From assembly GCF_014529535.1 (NCBI RefSeq), contig NW_023503616.1:5008584-5072583 (forward strand): 64,000 nt of DNA, read 5' to 3'. The notes beneath the pieces were generated by a model. That model searched no databases and was not told the origin of the DNA. It was given only the letters and a program-made list of their open reading frames with translations. Numbering within the stretch: position 1 is the stretch's first letter; each line of letters starts with the position of its first letter. This DNA comes from Bradysia coprophila. Lineage: Eukaryota; Arthropoda; Insecta; Diptera; Sciaridae. Made by a program: the position numbers and the translations under genes. This document shows positions 31,135-42,221 of this stretch, one piece after another.

Positions 31135-33641
31135 TTACTGATCCACTATACACAACCTTTTGACAATGAATTCACAAATAAAAATGATTGTGGACAAAGA
31201 GTGACAGAAAAGCAAAACTAATAATGCTCCGCTAATGCTGGCAAACCGCAGTGCTGTAGCTTCATTACTCTCTTCTGCATGGTCTTCGAAAAATTTATTC
31301 ATCCAAACTTTATCGCGATAAATGGTGCTGAACCAAAAATTTGTGATGCCATGCTCCTGAAACCTGAATTGAGCCAATGCGATGTAAAAACGACAAATTT
31401 AACTAAAATTAGACTATAATGCTTACAGATATGCATAGTGACTGAATAGCTCTGTATATGGTGAAAACTTCTGCAGCCCAAATACCGTATAGTAATTGAA
31501 AAGACAAATTCTCTTCATCAATCGAAACGATGCGAGCAAATGCAATTGTTCGTTCCAATCATAGGTCACGAAATATTTTGCATTTGTAATACCAGCGTAA
31601 ACTCCAAATTTTCCAGTTGCAAGTTTGGTCTTGGCGTCATCGCGATTATTAAATATTGAAATTCTTTCACGAAGCTGCTGATATGCTGGATTTGATGACA
31701 TATTTAGGACAGATTCCACATCAGTATATCTATGATATGTACCCCAAAACATTTCTGAAATCAATTTTCTATTGACCGCATTACGGCTCAGAATGCCAGC
31801 AAATATTTATACCATTTTCAATAAAATCCTCAATTGTATTAATAAGTCTTGTGAATCCCGGCTTCGTAAGGCGGGATGTATAAATGGTGGTGTAGAACGT
31901 ACTAACGAGTGAAGAGAGGAAAATCCAACTAAATAAAAATTATTGGATCACAAAGTGTTTCGGTACCGATATCAATGGAATAACTTTTGCGATTACGTAC
32001 CTCATCAGCAAGAATTTAGTCGAATTTTGTTGTCTCTGAAAACTGTCTATTCCATGCTGTGTTGCTATATTCGCCACATCCAATAATGCTCCACTCATAT
32101 TTACATAAACGGGTTTTCTCGCTTCAATATCAATCATCGCGGTACCTCTCAACAATATTCCCGTCGCAAAAAATAACAGCCCAAAGATAAGCCATACCTT
32201 ACCTGTTAGAGTTTTGTATATTGCAGTCATTTCATTTAATCTTTTTGGTTTCGGCACCATCAACGTACTGCATTCGTGATTGTAATACGTCGAAATATCG
32301 TATTTATCATCAATTGATTGCAACCAAATCGAGCACATTGCTAAATCTGCTGTTCGATTTTCTAGATCCTCGAACATGGTTATCCACGGTGATATGCCAG
32401 TTTTTGCTTCATCGCGCAGTATATGTTTAATTTTCCAATTTTTTATCACTTCATGAATTAATCGGTATTCAACGCCATCGAATCTGAACATTAAATGCAT
32501 TCTTTGTAATCTTTGGAACATGTCTCATCTGACCTAAACCTGGACCTGACCTGATTCATCATTAATCTGTCCTAACCTAGGTACAATTAAAAAAAATCTT
32601 AAAAAATCGGTTAACCTGAAAACTTGTCAAGTTATGTCAGGTTTTTTTCAGGTTCAAATCAGGTTTCAGGTCAATTCAGGCCAGTGGGTATTTTGCGCTC
32701 ACTTTCTGCATGAAACAACTTAGGCGCAGAACAACCCATTTTAGCACTTCTTAGTAAATTTTTGTATTTCTGAACACGTCTGCCTTAATTTGCAAAAATA
32801 AAGTTTTTTATGCAAATTACGGCAGGTGTGCGTGAAATGATTTTCTTTCAAACGCCGTACGAAACATTTAATAGGGATGTTAATTTTAAATAATATTTGG
32901 CTGATGGACGAGGAAGTTGGTAACTCACCTTAGTTTTTCCTCGTCCTCGTATATGACAAAAGGATAACAGTTGTAGAAACTTAGTCGAAACTCTTTTCCG
33001 TTTCGATCATTTTTCCGATTTATAATCGGATGTTGCAAATTTGATTTAATTTCACTTTCATTGTACAGCGACTGAAAATTTTGAAGCTTCACCGTACTTG
33101 TGTTTGCATTAAATTCATATACGAATCCGAATTGACCATTTTCGTAAAAGAATCTTGATAATTCGACCAGTGCTCGGGGTATAAATTGAAAATTTTCATC
33201 AGCTAACAAAAAATACAGTTTGCTGTACGGGAACATCGTTACAGTTTCAACATTATTTTTCACGGACTTCAGTATTGATTGTAGTGCACTAAAATTCTTT
33301 AAAAAAATTAAGAAATTTTCACAATTTTTGGTTGATTGTTTCTTTTCTATGTTCGATTCGCTATCTTCCATATAAACATTTCGGTTTATCAACCAGGCCA
33401 GTGATCTTACATAGAACGTTACATTTTCAGAATTTTCCATTATCGCGTTGATGCACTTCAGCGAAGATAATTCGTTACCAAAAATAAACTGAACACATCG
33501 CTGACTATTAAAAAATTCCATTGACGACAAAATGAAATTACAATCATAGTTGAAGTGATCGTAACCGTCGTCATCGATAATTGGTCTATAAGTAGCCACA
33601 TAAGCAAAATGTAAGATGATGACCAATAATTTACAGATCAT
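31135..33641 (-). CDS. Divergent ionotropic receptor (IR family)
   Basis: Five exons join in frame to 622 aa: 32929-33641, 32001-32483, 31813-31928, 31427-31754 and 31135-31363. Residues 1-17 are a signal peptide. An amino-terminal region of about 220 residues follows. The first ligand-binding lobe begins near FDGVEYRLIHEVIKNW (239-254) and contains WITMFEDLENRTADLAM, the usual G-x-x-x-L-x-N-x-x-ADLA-type pattern. Membrane segment 1 is at about 333-350 (KVWLIFGLLFFATGILL), segment 2 at about 399-415 with the IR-typical SSLVSTFYTTIYTSRLTKPG, and segment 3 at about 590-612. These proteins are chemosensory cation channels related to glutamate receptors, placed in sensory dendrites. Divergent IRs in flies are often gustatory; the subfamily cannot be assigned here. 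Intron 1 (32484-32928) contains repeated CAGGTT/TCAGG motifs of no clear meaning. A TATA box lies at 33702-33709. Confidence 0.9.
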
Positions 33642-33701
33642 GTTGGGTTACTTTGGATAACTGAAGTGTACATTGATGAACCTAACCTGATTCCACTAGT
33701 A

Positions 33702-33709
33702 TTTTTATA
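33702..33709 (-). promoter_or_regulatory. TATA box of the ionotropic receptor gene
   Basis: TATAAAAA on the minus strand, about 60 bp upstream of the ATG at 33641, with an initiator-like TTCAGTT in between (about 33659-33665). Confidence 0.45.
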
Positions 33710-33719
33710 CTCTCGATTG

Positions 33720-34138
33720 TATAATGTCAGAATAACAACTGCTCTGTTTTATTACTTTTCCCTCAAGTAGATAAGTTCTAAACATAAAATTAGTAGCTGA
33801 ATTCGAATTACCATGTATAATCGACAAATAATACCTACTTCAATATTTGTTAGTCGATTTTTTATTGTAAATTTTACCTTACACGGAGACGTTAATAATG
33901 GAAGCGGTTAAATATCATTCTCCTGGATTCGTTATTTGTTTTACTCAAACTGAAAACAGTGCATTATTATGCTCACGTGGTATGAATTAAATTTGTCCTG
34001 TTATTACGCGAAATGCACACATTGTATAGTAGATTACGTACTTGTTTGGAAATTTTCATTTTGAAAAGTGTGAGGGCAAAATACTAAGTTCTAAGCAATT
34101 ACGTAAACGACTCATTTTAAAGGGATGTAGTGTGTAAT
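33720..34138. other. Noncoding stretch upstream of the ionotropic receptor
   Basis: No gene. AGATTACGTACTTGT near 34029 also occurs near 55032, another dispersed motif. Confidence 0.45.
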
Positions 34139-34208
34139 ATAAGATTATCGATACATGAGACGGACAATCGAGGCTTGCCGACATTGCCTCTCATGTATCG
34201 ATATCCTA
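34139..34208. repeat. Hairpin 4: ATCGATACATGAGA arms
   Basis: ATTATCGATACATGAGA and TCTCATGTATCGATAT form the stem; the loop has CGAGGCTTGCCGACATTGCC. Confidence 0.7.
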
Positions 34209-34210
34209 TG

Positions 34211-34281
34211 TTATTCAAAACCGCGAGGTAAAATTAACTTTACTTCACTGAGCAAAAACTTTACCTCAAGTTTTTGAATAA
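34211..34281. repeat. Small hairpin between hairpins 4 and 5
   Basis: TTATTCAAAACCGCGAGGTAAA pairs with TTTACCTCAAGTTTTTGAATAA, stem about 22 bp with mismatches. Confidence 0.65.
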
Positions 34282-34287
34282 AATACC

Positions 34288-34384
34288 TTACTTGGCAATG
34301 GGACAAATGATGGAAACTTCTTGTGTGAAATGTGCCTACCGAGTCGTAGCCGAGGTCGGTAAACACATTTGCCCCATTGGTAAG
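34288..34384. repeat. Hairpin 5: arms around a CCGAGTCGTAGCCGAGG loop
   Basis: CTTACTTGGCAATGGGACAA is mirrored by TTTGCCCCATTGGTAAG; the interior contains TACCGAGTCGTAGCCGAGGT. The left arm is shared with the degenerate copy at 61030-61146. Confidence 0.75.
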
Positions 34385-36625
34385 TTACAATGTACTATTG
34401 TCTTTTGTTTAAAATGTTTGCAATGAAAAAATGAACTTCAGTGTTTATTACCAAAGTCATAAGAAGGTGCAGGGGTGTTTATAGGTCAGATTTTCCCGTA
34501 ATCCAGTTCTATACTTCAGTCTCTGCTGATGAAAAGAAGCAACGGACATGCAACCCAGTGATTATCATATAGTGCAACTTAGGTGATATAAATAGTAGAA
34601 ATAAGTCGATAGATCCATGCTTGTAACGTAGGTACATGGCTTATTCGTACTTGGATAATGTTAAGTGTTTGTCTGCGGTAGTTGAGTAACTGTGTTATGA
34701 CAGATTTTACGTACGCGTTCATCAAGGCTAGCGTCTTTAAAATTATATTGATGCTTGAAACGTAGATTAATCCACATACGTATTACGCCGTTTACATTTT
34801 TGTCTTCAATTTGAACTTGTTATAACAATAAACAAAACTACAATTAAAGACAAAAACAAAGTAATTATTTTACTTGAGTACCTCTACGTTTTATTAATAA
34901 TTTTGGTTTGTCTTATCAGATCAACAGGAATTATTAACGAAATAAAGCTTCTGTCGATACGCTTGTCATACATGTTGATTGTTATCAATGGCTATAAGAC
35001 TCATAGTGAGATAACAAGGCGTATTTAAGTAAAGCATAACGAAACATTGAAATGACCATCCAGTGCACTTCTTTCTTTTGAAAAAATACCAGAAATATGA
35101 TTCTTGCAGAGCGAGATAAATTGACTTAATTGTTGTGTTGGACGGAACGCATCGCTGATTGCAATTAATTTTGGTAAAAATATTAAATCTTATACTTTGG
35201 CACTACAAATTTAATTAAATATTGCCACCCAATTATTATGTAATTTTAAGACAGAACAATTGGTAAAGGTAATTTCGAACCAGTCGGTCGACAACACTTA
35301 TTACTATACTTAGTTGATTTATGACTTGCGTAATACGTAGGGCAGACATTTCAATTTCAAAGACATTTAGTTTTAACGAGACCACTACCAACAAATAAAG
35401 TTTCTTATTTTAGATATAGACGAAGTAAGTTTGTAGTTTAGGGTATTGGTCATCAATAACTTATTGAACAAAACGGATTTATTATAAAAATAGAAACTGA
35501 CAGAAGCTTCTTTCCAATTAACTAAAAAGAATTGAATCCAACGTTAGCTGGAGGCTATTTCTGTATAATGCATGATAGTTACGTACTTATCTACTTTGTC
35601 TGTCATTTTCGGAGAACCGTAGATAAATGTTGTTCTTAACTTATTAACCTTGCCCCCGGCACGTGCTGGAAAGTTCTCATTCTCTAAAATAAACCTTTAA
35701 GAAAAATACTGTATTTCTTGTGTAACGATTGGGTAGTTTTTTGTCTTTCTTTATATCTTATGTCCAGGCAGGGACTATTTGTGGTAGAACATTTTCACAT
35801 ATTTTCTTACATTTTTCCACATTTCCCCGAATTTTCCTAAATGTTTGTCGAATTTTCCTAAAAATATTTTTTGGAACAATTATCTAAAACATGGGAATTA
35901 CTAAACATGGGAAAAGATACGAAATTTCAAGAGAATAAGGAAAAAGTTTTCCCAGAAAAAGGCGCTGTGTCCAGGACCACTTGGCAGTACTCCGCAGCTA
36001 GTAAAAACAAAAGTTTTCGTAATTACAACGTAATTCAAACATCAATTAAAAACAAATCCAGGCATATTTTATCGGAAATTGTTTCCAATACCACAATCAA
36101 GGTTTTCCAATTAGTAAAAAAAACGAAAATTGAACGTGTAATCAAATGTGCAGGAAAACCACAGTAGTTGTTCGAGTTCGATGATGCTAAACATAGAATT
36201 AATTACGAAATTATACAATATTCTTTAAGAATGATTAGGTGATTACTGATTGTAACTGAATGAACCAAAGAACCAAATCGAGAAAAAAAGAACAATAATC
36301 ATTTTCAATAAATTGCATAATATAGTAAATGCGAAAAAATATTTTCCAGTATTGTTATTAATATAAATAAAAATAATAATTTTGTTGTTGTTGTTATTAT
36401 GTTGTTATTAATTAGCTATTGGCCATGTACACATATAGAAGAAAATCACTAACAACGCAGCTGAGGTTAAAAATCTTCTATGTATTTACACACGAAATTA
36501 CCTTTCTGGTGAGTATCATAACACTAACCTACAACCATATATCTTAAAAGTCATTGTTTCAAAATATTTTTTTTTGCAAGAATAGTTTTCAGTTTCCGTC
36601 GTCCGGATAAACAATTGAATTTTCG
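34385..36625. other. Noncoding stretch
   Basis: No supported gene over 2.2 kb. GCAGGGACTATTTGTGG near 35767 followed by AATTTTCCTAA is another probable end fragment of the CAGGG family. A GTT microsatellite is near 36383-36400. Confidence 0.45.
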
Positions 36626-36662
36626 TATATAAACGGTGAGGGAGTATCGGTTGGTTGTCAGT
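36626..36662 (+). promoter_or_regulatory. TATA box and initiator of the Gly/Tyr-rich gene
   Basis: TATATAAA (36626-36633) is followed about 30 bp later by TGTCAGTAA (TCAGT at 36658-36662), the arthropod initiator. This places the start about 110 bp before the ATG at 36770. Confidence 0.65.
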
Positions 36663-36769
36663 AAAGATTTAGCTTCTACAAAGTGTTGACTCAAGTGGAA
36701 TCGTTTAAGTAAACATTATAGTGTTCTAGGCTTTGTACCAAATTCATCAATATACCAAAGATATACAAA

Positions 36770-37253
36770 ATGGTTGCAATCAGATTCGTAAGGATCGCAT
36801 AAGTGATAAATTAATTCAAGTTTCAATAAAAACAAATTAAAAATGTTTAAAGGTTTCCTTGTGTGTGATGTTGGCTGTTGTCGCTTTTGTAACAGCCATT
36901 CCAGCACCGCAATTTCAACAACCCAGACAGGTGGCACCAGGACCCCAGCCGAAAAATATTAATCCGGATGCTGAACAACTTGAGGGTAGTAACGATGAAA
37001 AAGATCTGAAGGCATCTGCATCGTACGGTTACGGTTACTATGGTGGTTATCCTTATGGTGGAATTGGATATGGTTATCCTTCTTACTCGTATTCGTATGG
37101 CTATCCTTCGTATGGATTCGGATATTATGGCCACTGTACGTATTATCAAAATTAATTTTGATTTAATATTAGTAATGACTGCCTTTAATAAACCATGTAG
37201 CTTATCCCTACTACCGTGGATATGGAGGATTATATGGTGGATACTACTACTAA
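36770..37253 (+). CDS. Small secreted Gly/Tyr-rich protein
   Basis: Three exons, 36770-36787, 36853-37135 and 37201-37253, give 117 aa with every junction in frame. The tiny first exon encodes MVAIRF and ends at a strong GTAAGG donor. With exon 2 it completes the signal peptide (VSLCVMLAVVAFVTAIPAPQ). The mature part starts with a Gln/Pro segment, has an acidic/basic linker (EGSNDEKDLKAS), then a low-complexity tail of Gly, Tyr, Ser and Pro (YGYGYYGGYPYGGIGYGYPS) and ends GGLYGGYYY. Such Gly-Tyr-rich small proteins are known among insect cuticle components and among immune-induced peptides; the sequence does not decide between these. The promoter is well formed with TATA and initiator. Confidence 0.85.
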
Positions 37254-38591
37254 ATAATACTTTTAAAAACGAAGACCATCACCATTTCCGAGTTATCGCA
37301 AGTTATCTCATTTAATTCTAAGTTTTCATTTTTTTTGTATGTGACAATTATCAGCTTCCCGTTTTGAATCAACGATGCCATTCATGGTCTTATTAATGCA
37401 AGTGTGAAATGAATAACTTCGTTTTTATAACATCAATTTTTATAATAAACTTCTTTATTCGACAATAAAAACTGATAAAAAGAGATTATTTCCGAGAGTA
37501 CACTTTCTTTGGTGTATCATTTTTTGCTTAGGTAATTGCTTCTGATTGGTATGGTCACATTATTTACAAGTATAGCCGTGGTCATTGTAGCATATGAGGT
37601 TTAATTTCTTCGTTGTAGAAAAGTACTTCATCTTTAGTAAAAAAAAATCGACGAAATAATTTTGTTTTTAATTGTATCAATTGAACGAAAAGTGAATAAA
37701 AGAGAAAACTCAACTATTTTGGTCAATTAATTAATTTCTGTTCAATAATTTTTAGTGAATACACAATCTGATATGATATAAAATCGAGTAATAATCGATG
37801 ATGGAGGAATCGTGTAGAATCGATTTTCTTTTCTTTTTAATTGCAATTACCGATTTTCGTTTGGTATTTCCAAATTGTTTTCATCATTCGACGATACCAA
37901 CAAATTTTAGACTACAAACTAAATTCTGCCCTATTTTCTTCGTATTAATTTAATTCATTATCTCAGATTTTTTAGTATTCTGCGATTTCTTAAATATATT
38001 TTTTTTTTCGACAAAGACAGTATTAATAAATAAAATCATCTTGTTAAGGTTTCTAAGGATTCTAAAATCCATACTAAAACAAACGAAGTAATAGAATTTG
38101 TACCAAAAGAAAGAAGTAACAGATTTTTCTTCCTGAAGTACCAAAACCGTCACATTCACTCACCAAATTTAGTACCGAAAGAGCTACATTCTCCGACACT
38201 TTTTTCTCTCAATTTTCATTCCCGCTTATGTCATTTTCGATCCTAACTTTATTCTTTCCCAAATGTGTCATGTGATATAATGAAGTCAATTTAAACTCAA
38301 ATCCAGCAATTTATTGTGTGAACTGCAATAACATACACTAATTTATGTTCAATATTCATTCTGTATTAATATTAAGCGTTGCTTCACTACATTTCGAATT
38401 TCGAAGAGTATTAAATATGATTTTCTTGTTATAAAGAATGCACTAAATGATAATGCTACGCGCGTATGCATTAATTGGTATTGCTACGCGCTGAACGAAA
38501 AATGCTGTACGGTCAACAAATGTAAACAACGACATTAAATTTTTGTATGTTGTTTTGTTCGGAATGTGACTTTGGTACTCCAGGAAGAAAA
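37254..38591. other. Noncoding stretch
   Basis: 3' untranslated region of the preceding gene (AATAAA near 37442 and 37465) and AT-rich DNA. GAAGTAACAGATTT near 38113 and GAAGTAATAGAATTT near 38084 are inverse copies of the TTACTTCATT motif. Confidence 0.5.
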
Positions 38592-38747
38592 ATAGTATAC
38601 ATACCACGGATCAAAAAGGTGTGTTTTAGACCCAGGTGGTGAAAATGTCCTTGGTCTCCGCTCCGCTTCGCGTCGCTCCATCCCTGGACGTTTTCACCAC
38701 CTGGGTCTAAAACACACCTTTTTGATCCTTGGTATGTAACATACTAT
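38592..38747. repeat. Hairpin 6: 60-bp arms, GCTCCGCTTCGCGTCGC loop
   Basis: Arms of more than 60 bp (ATAGTATACATACCACGGAT ... AAAAAGGTGTGTTTTAGACC ... CAGGTGGTGAAAA) are mirrored almost perfectly. The loop is GC-rich (TCTCCGCTCCGCTTCGCGTC), in strong contrast with the AT-rich surroundings. Confidence 0.85.
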
Positions 38748-38870
38748 TATTGCCTATACACCCGGAATAGTGTTGTTACATTTACATTTCACACCCGCGG
38801 AAAGCGGTCGTTACATGTGGGAACTTTTTTATTACATCACAAGTGAAGGAAAATTCATATCAATAGTATA

Positions 38871-38980
38871 TTACTTGAGAGGTTCCAAGTTGTGTATTTG
38901 ATAAGTGGGGTGTTACAGCCCGACCCGAAGGGGAGGGCTGTATTCCCCACTTGTCAAATAACAACTTGGAACCTCGTAAG
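38871..38980. repeat. Hairpin 7: arms around a CCCGACCCGAAGGGGAGGG loop
   Basis: TTACTTGAGAGGTTCCAAGT ... ATAAGTGGGGTGTTACAGCCC pairs with GGGCTGTATTCCCCACTTGT ... ACTTGGAACCTCGTAAG. Arms are about 48 bp. Confidence 0.85.
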
Positions 38981-39856
38981 TACAATGCTGTATGTGATTA
39001 GGCAATGTAAATGAAAATGAAACATACCGTAACACGTAAAATTCATTACATGCCAGGAGATTTTCATTACTTATCAGCAAAAATGTATCACATGAAATGT
39101 TCTTTAGGTATTTATAGCACTGAAATCGAAACAATTACTCGCGACGTTGTTTCAGTTTTGATACCACAAACTTTGTGACTTGAATTTAGTGTAACCAATG
39201 TAATCAAATTCATCAATCATTTTCGAATAAATAAAATAAAAAACACAAAAATAAAAGTGACGGCCATTTTGTCTATTGCCATAATTTCAATTTTTTCAAC
39301 TTCGCGAACACCAATGGTCAAACAATTTTAATACTTGCATTTTTCACTTCTTTTCAAAAACACTGAACACTTTTACTTTTATTGTCATGTATTCACTTCA
39401 CTTCATTGCAAAATTTATTGTATCACCACCAAAATCGACAAATATCATGCAATACTTATATGAATCTAGAACTTCACAAAAACAAAGCAGTTGAAGAAGT
39501 TTGTCAACATGTCACCAAAACAGTAGTGTTGCCTGCGTTGCCTGTGATGCTTTCGGGATTAATGTTATGAAAGTGTGAGTCGATTAGATTCGTTTATTCA
39601 ACAGATTTTGTAACAACAGATTTTTTGTTGGTTTTGTTGTATCGGTATTTTTTATGTTTATTATTAGTCTGTCAGTGAATAAAATAACGACATAAATGTT
39701 GCGAAATTATACATTAATTTAGAATAATCTTTTGATATTCAAGAATTTGCCAGTTGTCTTCTGAAACACTTTTGGCTTTGAACTGTCAGGTCCTTGGGAT
39801 GGAAAATGTACTTGTAACAACAATATTCCGGGTGGATAGGCAAAAAAAACAGCATA
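38981..39856. other. Noncoding stretch between hairpins
   Basis: No gene or repeat was recognised. Confidence 0.45.
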
Positions 39857-40081
39857 CATTGGATGCTGCTGTTCATTACACTCGGAATCAATTTTAAGAA
39901 CTTGCGAACTCACTCGTGTGGTCTTAAGCAACTCGCTTTGGAAACGGTTATTTTGACTCGCGTAGTTGCATATCCGAGCCGAAGGATAACCGTTTCCAAA
40001 GCTTGTTGCCTAAAACCACACTTGTGAGTTCGGCTCTTATCACAAAATTGATGTAATGAACTACCTCCGCAGCATCCAATG
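39857..40081. repeat. Hairpin 8: about 100-bp arms with CCGAGCCGAAGG loop
   Basis: CATTGGATGCTGCTG ... CGAACTCACTCGTGTGGTCT ... GCTTTGGAAACGGTTAT is mirrored by ATAACCGTTTCCAAAGC ... CACTTGTGAGTTCG ... GCAGCATCCAATG. The loop contains CCGAGCCGAAGG. Confidence 0.85.
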
Positions 40082-40867
40082 TAATCTACTATAATCGAAA
40101 TATATACAGAGTTTTGTGACATAGAATAAAAATCTTTTGTTTTATTTCACTTAACAAAGTGAGTTCAATAAACGGTGGAAAAATAGAAAGAAACGATGAC
40201 AGATTTAATGTTATGGCAGTAATGCCATTTCCTAAAGGGAAAAGCTGCTTGGAAACTAAAGTCAAATGTAATAGATTTTCGTAAATTTCTATTACATTTA
40301 TTGATAAAATTTAAATTTACTAATGTCAGCGATCTATTTTTTGTGAACTAACTTCACTGATATGACATTTAATGGATACTTTCCAGAGTGAAGTTATTTC
40401 GAAGAATGAAGTTTCAAAAAAATTGTGACCAACCCAAGTTTCCTAACAGTTTAAACATCAATATTTGTTGTGACCTATGAAAACCTTTAAGAGGTCAAAT
40501 GCTCTATTTAGAATTTAGACGTACATACAATGTACGTAGATTCTCTTACAGCCTTAAATGAATATCCGTTTCAGATTGCCATTTAATTTACACAAAGTTT
40601 TGTCATTCGAGATTTCAAAATATTTTTTATAATGATAAGTTTTCCATCTCCTTAAAATTGGATGTTTAAACAATTGTTGTTAAGTCGAGTGCAAATTTAG
40701 ATCTCCTTAAAATGCAGACCATTTGCTAACTAGAGCAACGCAGAAATATGGATGAGCTTTAAAATCTTTTTTGAAATTCTTAAATTTCAGATTACTCTAT
40801 TATATGTACTACATATTATGTAGAATACACCCACTCTGAATTAGAGAGATTACGATTTTCACTTATA
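40082..40867. other. Noncoding stretch
   Basis: No gene or clear repeat was recognised. Confidence 0.5.
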
Positions 40868-41046
40868 ACTTTATGCTGAAAACAAACGAGACATTCAAAT
40901 ATGTTTTGGTCCTTGTTTTCATGAGGAAGTTGTCGCAACTGTCAAATAAAGTTAGTTTCTCTATCGAAAATTACGATTGCTGCATTTGTCAATGAAAACT
41001 AGGCTCAAAACACGTTTTCAAAGTCTCGTTTGTTTTCAGCATTATG
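40868..41046. repeat. Inverted repeat with TGAAAACAAACGAGAC arms
   Basis: TTATGCTGAAAACAAACGAGAC and GTCTCGTTTGTTTTCAGCATTA form perfect arms of about 20 bp; the inner parts (CATTCAAATATGTTTT against AAAACACGTTTTCAAAG) pair imperfectly. Probable MITE of about 180 bp. Confidence 0.7.
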
Positions 41047-41079
41047 AGTTAACATGCACAAGTTTATTCTCCATATATG

Positions 41080-41240
41080 CAGGCCTGGACTGGCTGAACT
41101 GGGCGATCGGGCGATCGGGCGATGTCCGATGCGCCTTTTGCTTTATGGCGCTCCTCAGACCAAAACAGTTTATTTAGGCGCCTCTGAACGTTTTTCAGCC
41201 AATTCGCCCGATGCGCCTCTTGATAATTTTTCAATTGTAC
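41080..41240. repeat. Fragment of a CAGGCCTGGACTGG repeat
   Basis: CAGGCCTGGACTGGC is followed by GCGATCGGGCGATCGGGCGA and CGATGCGCCTTTTG. Related words (CAGGTCCGGACT, CGATCGCCCAG, AAAAGGCGCATCGG) are found at 62244-62400. The local GC content is far above the surroundings. Both are partial copies. Confidence 0.55.
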
Positions 41241-41994
41241 GTTAATTATAACTGAATATCGCAATCGCCATGTTGTGTGCTAATGTTCAGTTGAATTTTT
41301 GCGTTTACTGCTCCTAATGTATTTGCAACCTCCGTACATAAGACCTTGGAGTAACCTACCCAAAGTCGACACAGACTAAATTTAGTCTTCGTTTAAACGT
41401 ATTTTAATTCTTCTAATTGATACACAACAAAAGATATTTCCGTTGACAATTCGTTGACGTCAGAAATAATTGCAGACCAAGGTAATGCAGCCAACGAAAT
41501 TTTTATTAGTTAATCGTAATTAAAGATTTTAAGCCACTAACAGCACAATTTTTTCAAACGTGTAATTTACACATCTTCTGCACAAAAAATGTGTCATTAC
41601 ACGTTTTTATAGAAAAATATCACTCTAATGAAAGGACTAAACGTAAATCAGTTGTAAAGCTTATAAGTGCCCCTGAAAGATAACAATTTGAAACTATGCA
41701 TTAGTTAAAACAATGAGAACAATTTCTTTTTGTTAGCTATTGTCAATAACCCACAACTACGGAATATGTTATACCCTAGAGTTCCATTCTTATCTTTTAA
41801 ATTTACAGATTTAACGTTATCTCAAAGGTCTGTACAAAGGTCATACAATACATCAATATGTAAATGAAGGAAATACACACAACGAAATACATTTTACAGA
41901 AAATTTTAATCGCAAAGGTGACACATACAAGGTGCAAGAAAAGATATCATTATATTCGATAACTCAAGACATGCTGTTAATGTCTTCCATAATT
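41241..41994. other. Noncoding stretch
   Basis: No gene is supported. Confidence 0.45.
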
Positions 41995-42221
41995 TTACCA
42001 TTGTGAAATATTTTTTTTTGCATACTTGACATATGCTGCAACATAATTTATACCAAACATTTTTCTAACGTTCCATTGTCTGGTAATAATCAATTGCAAA
42101 TCGGTATATATATGTACTTTATAATACTCTGATTGCTCTTTGATCTGTGAATCAAATGCATCTATCTCCTTTTGCACCTCAATTACAGACAATAATATGT
42201 ATCTAACGACGCATACAGTGG
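41995..42221 (-). CDS. Possible terminal exon of a small protein
   Basis: After a TTTTGTGCAG acceptor the minus strand stays open for 75 codons to a stop at 41995. It begins TVCVVRYILLSVIEVQKEID, partly hydrophobic like the end of a signal peptide, and continues with a hydrophilic, probably helical stretch ending YAAYVKYAKKNISQW-like residues. No matching first exon with ATG was found, and no family is recognised. It may be a real 3' exon or chance. Confidence 0.3.

Noticed and set aside
34139..40081. CRISPR-like array suspected from several spaced palindromes
   Set aside because: Spacing is irregular, the repeated arms differ in sequence, and the DNA is eukaryotic; they are separate hairpins.
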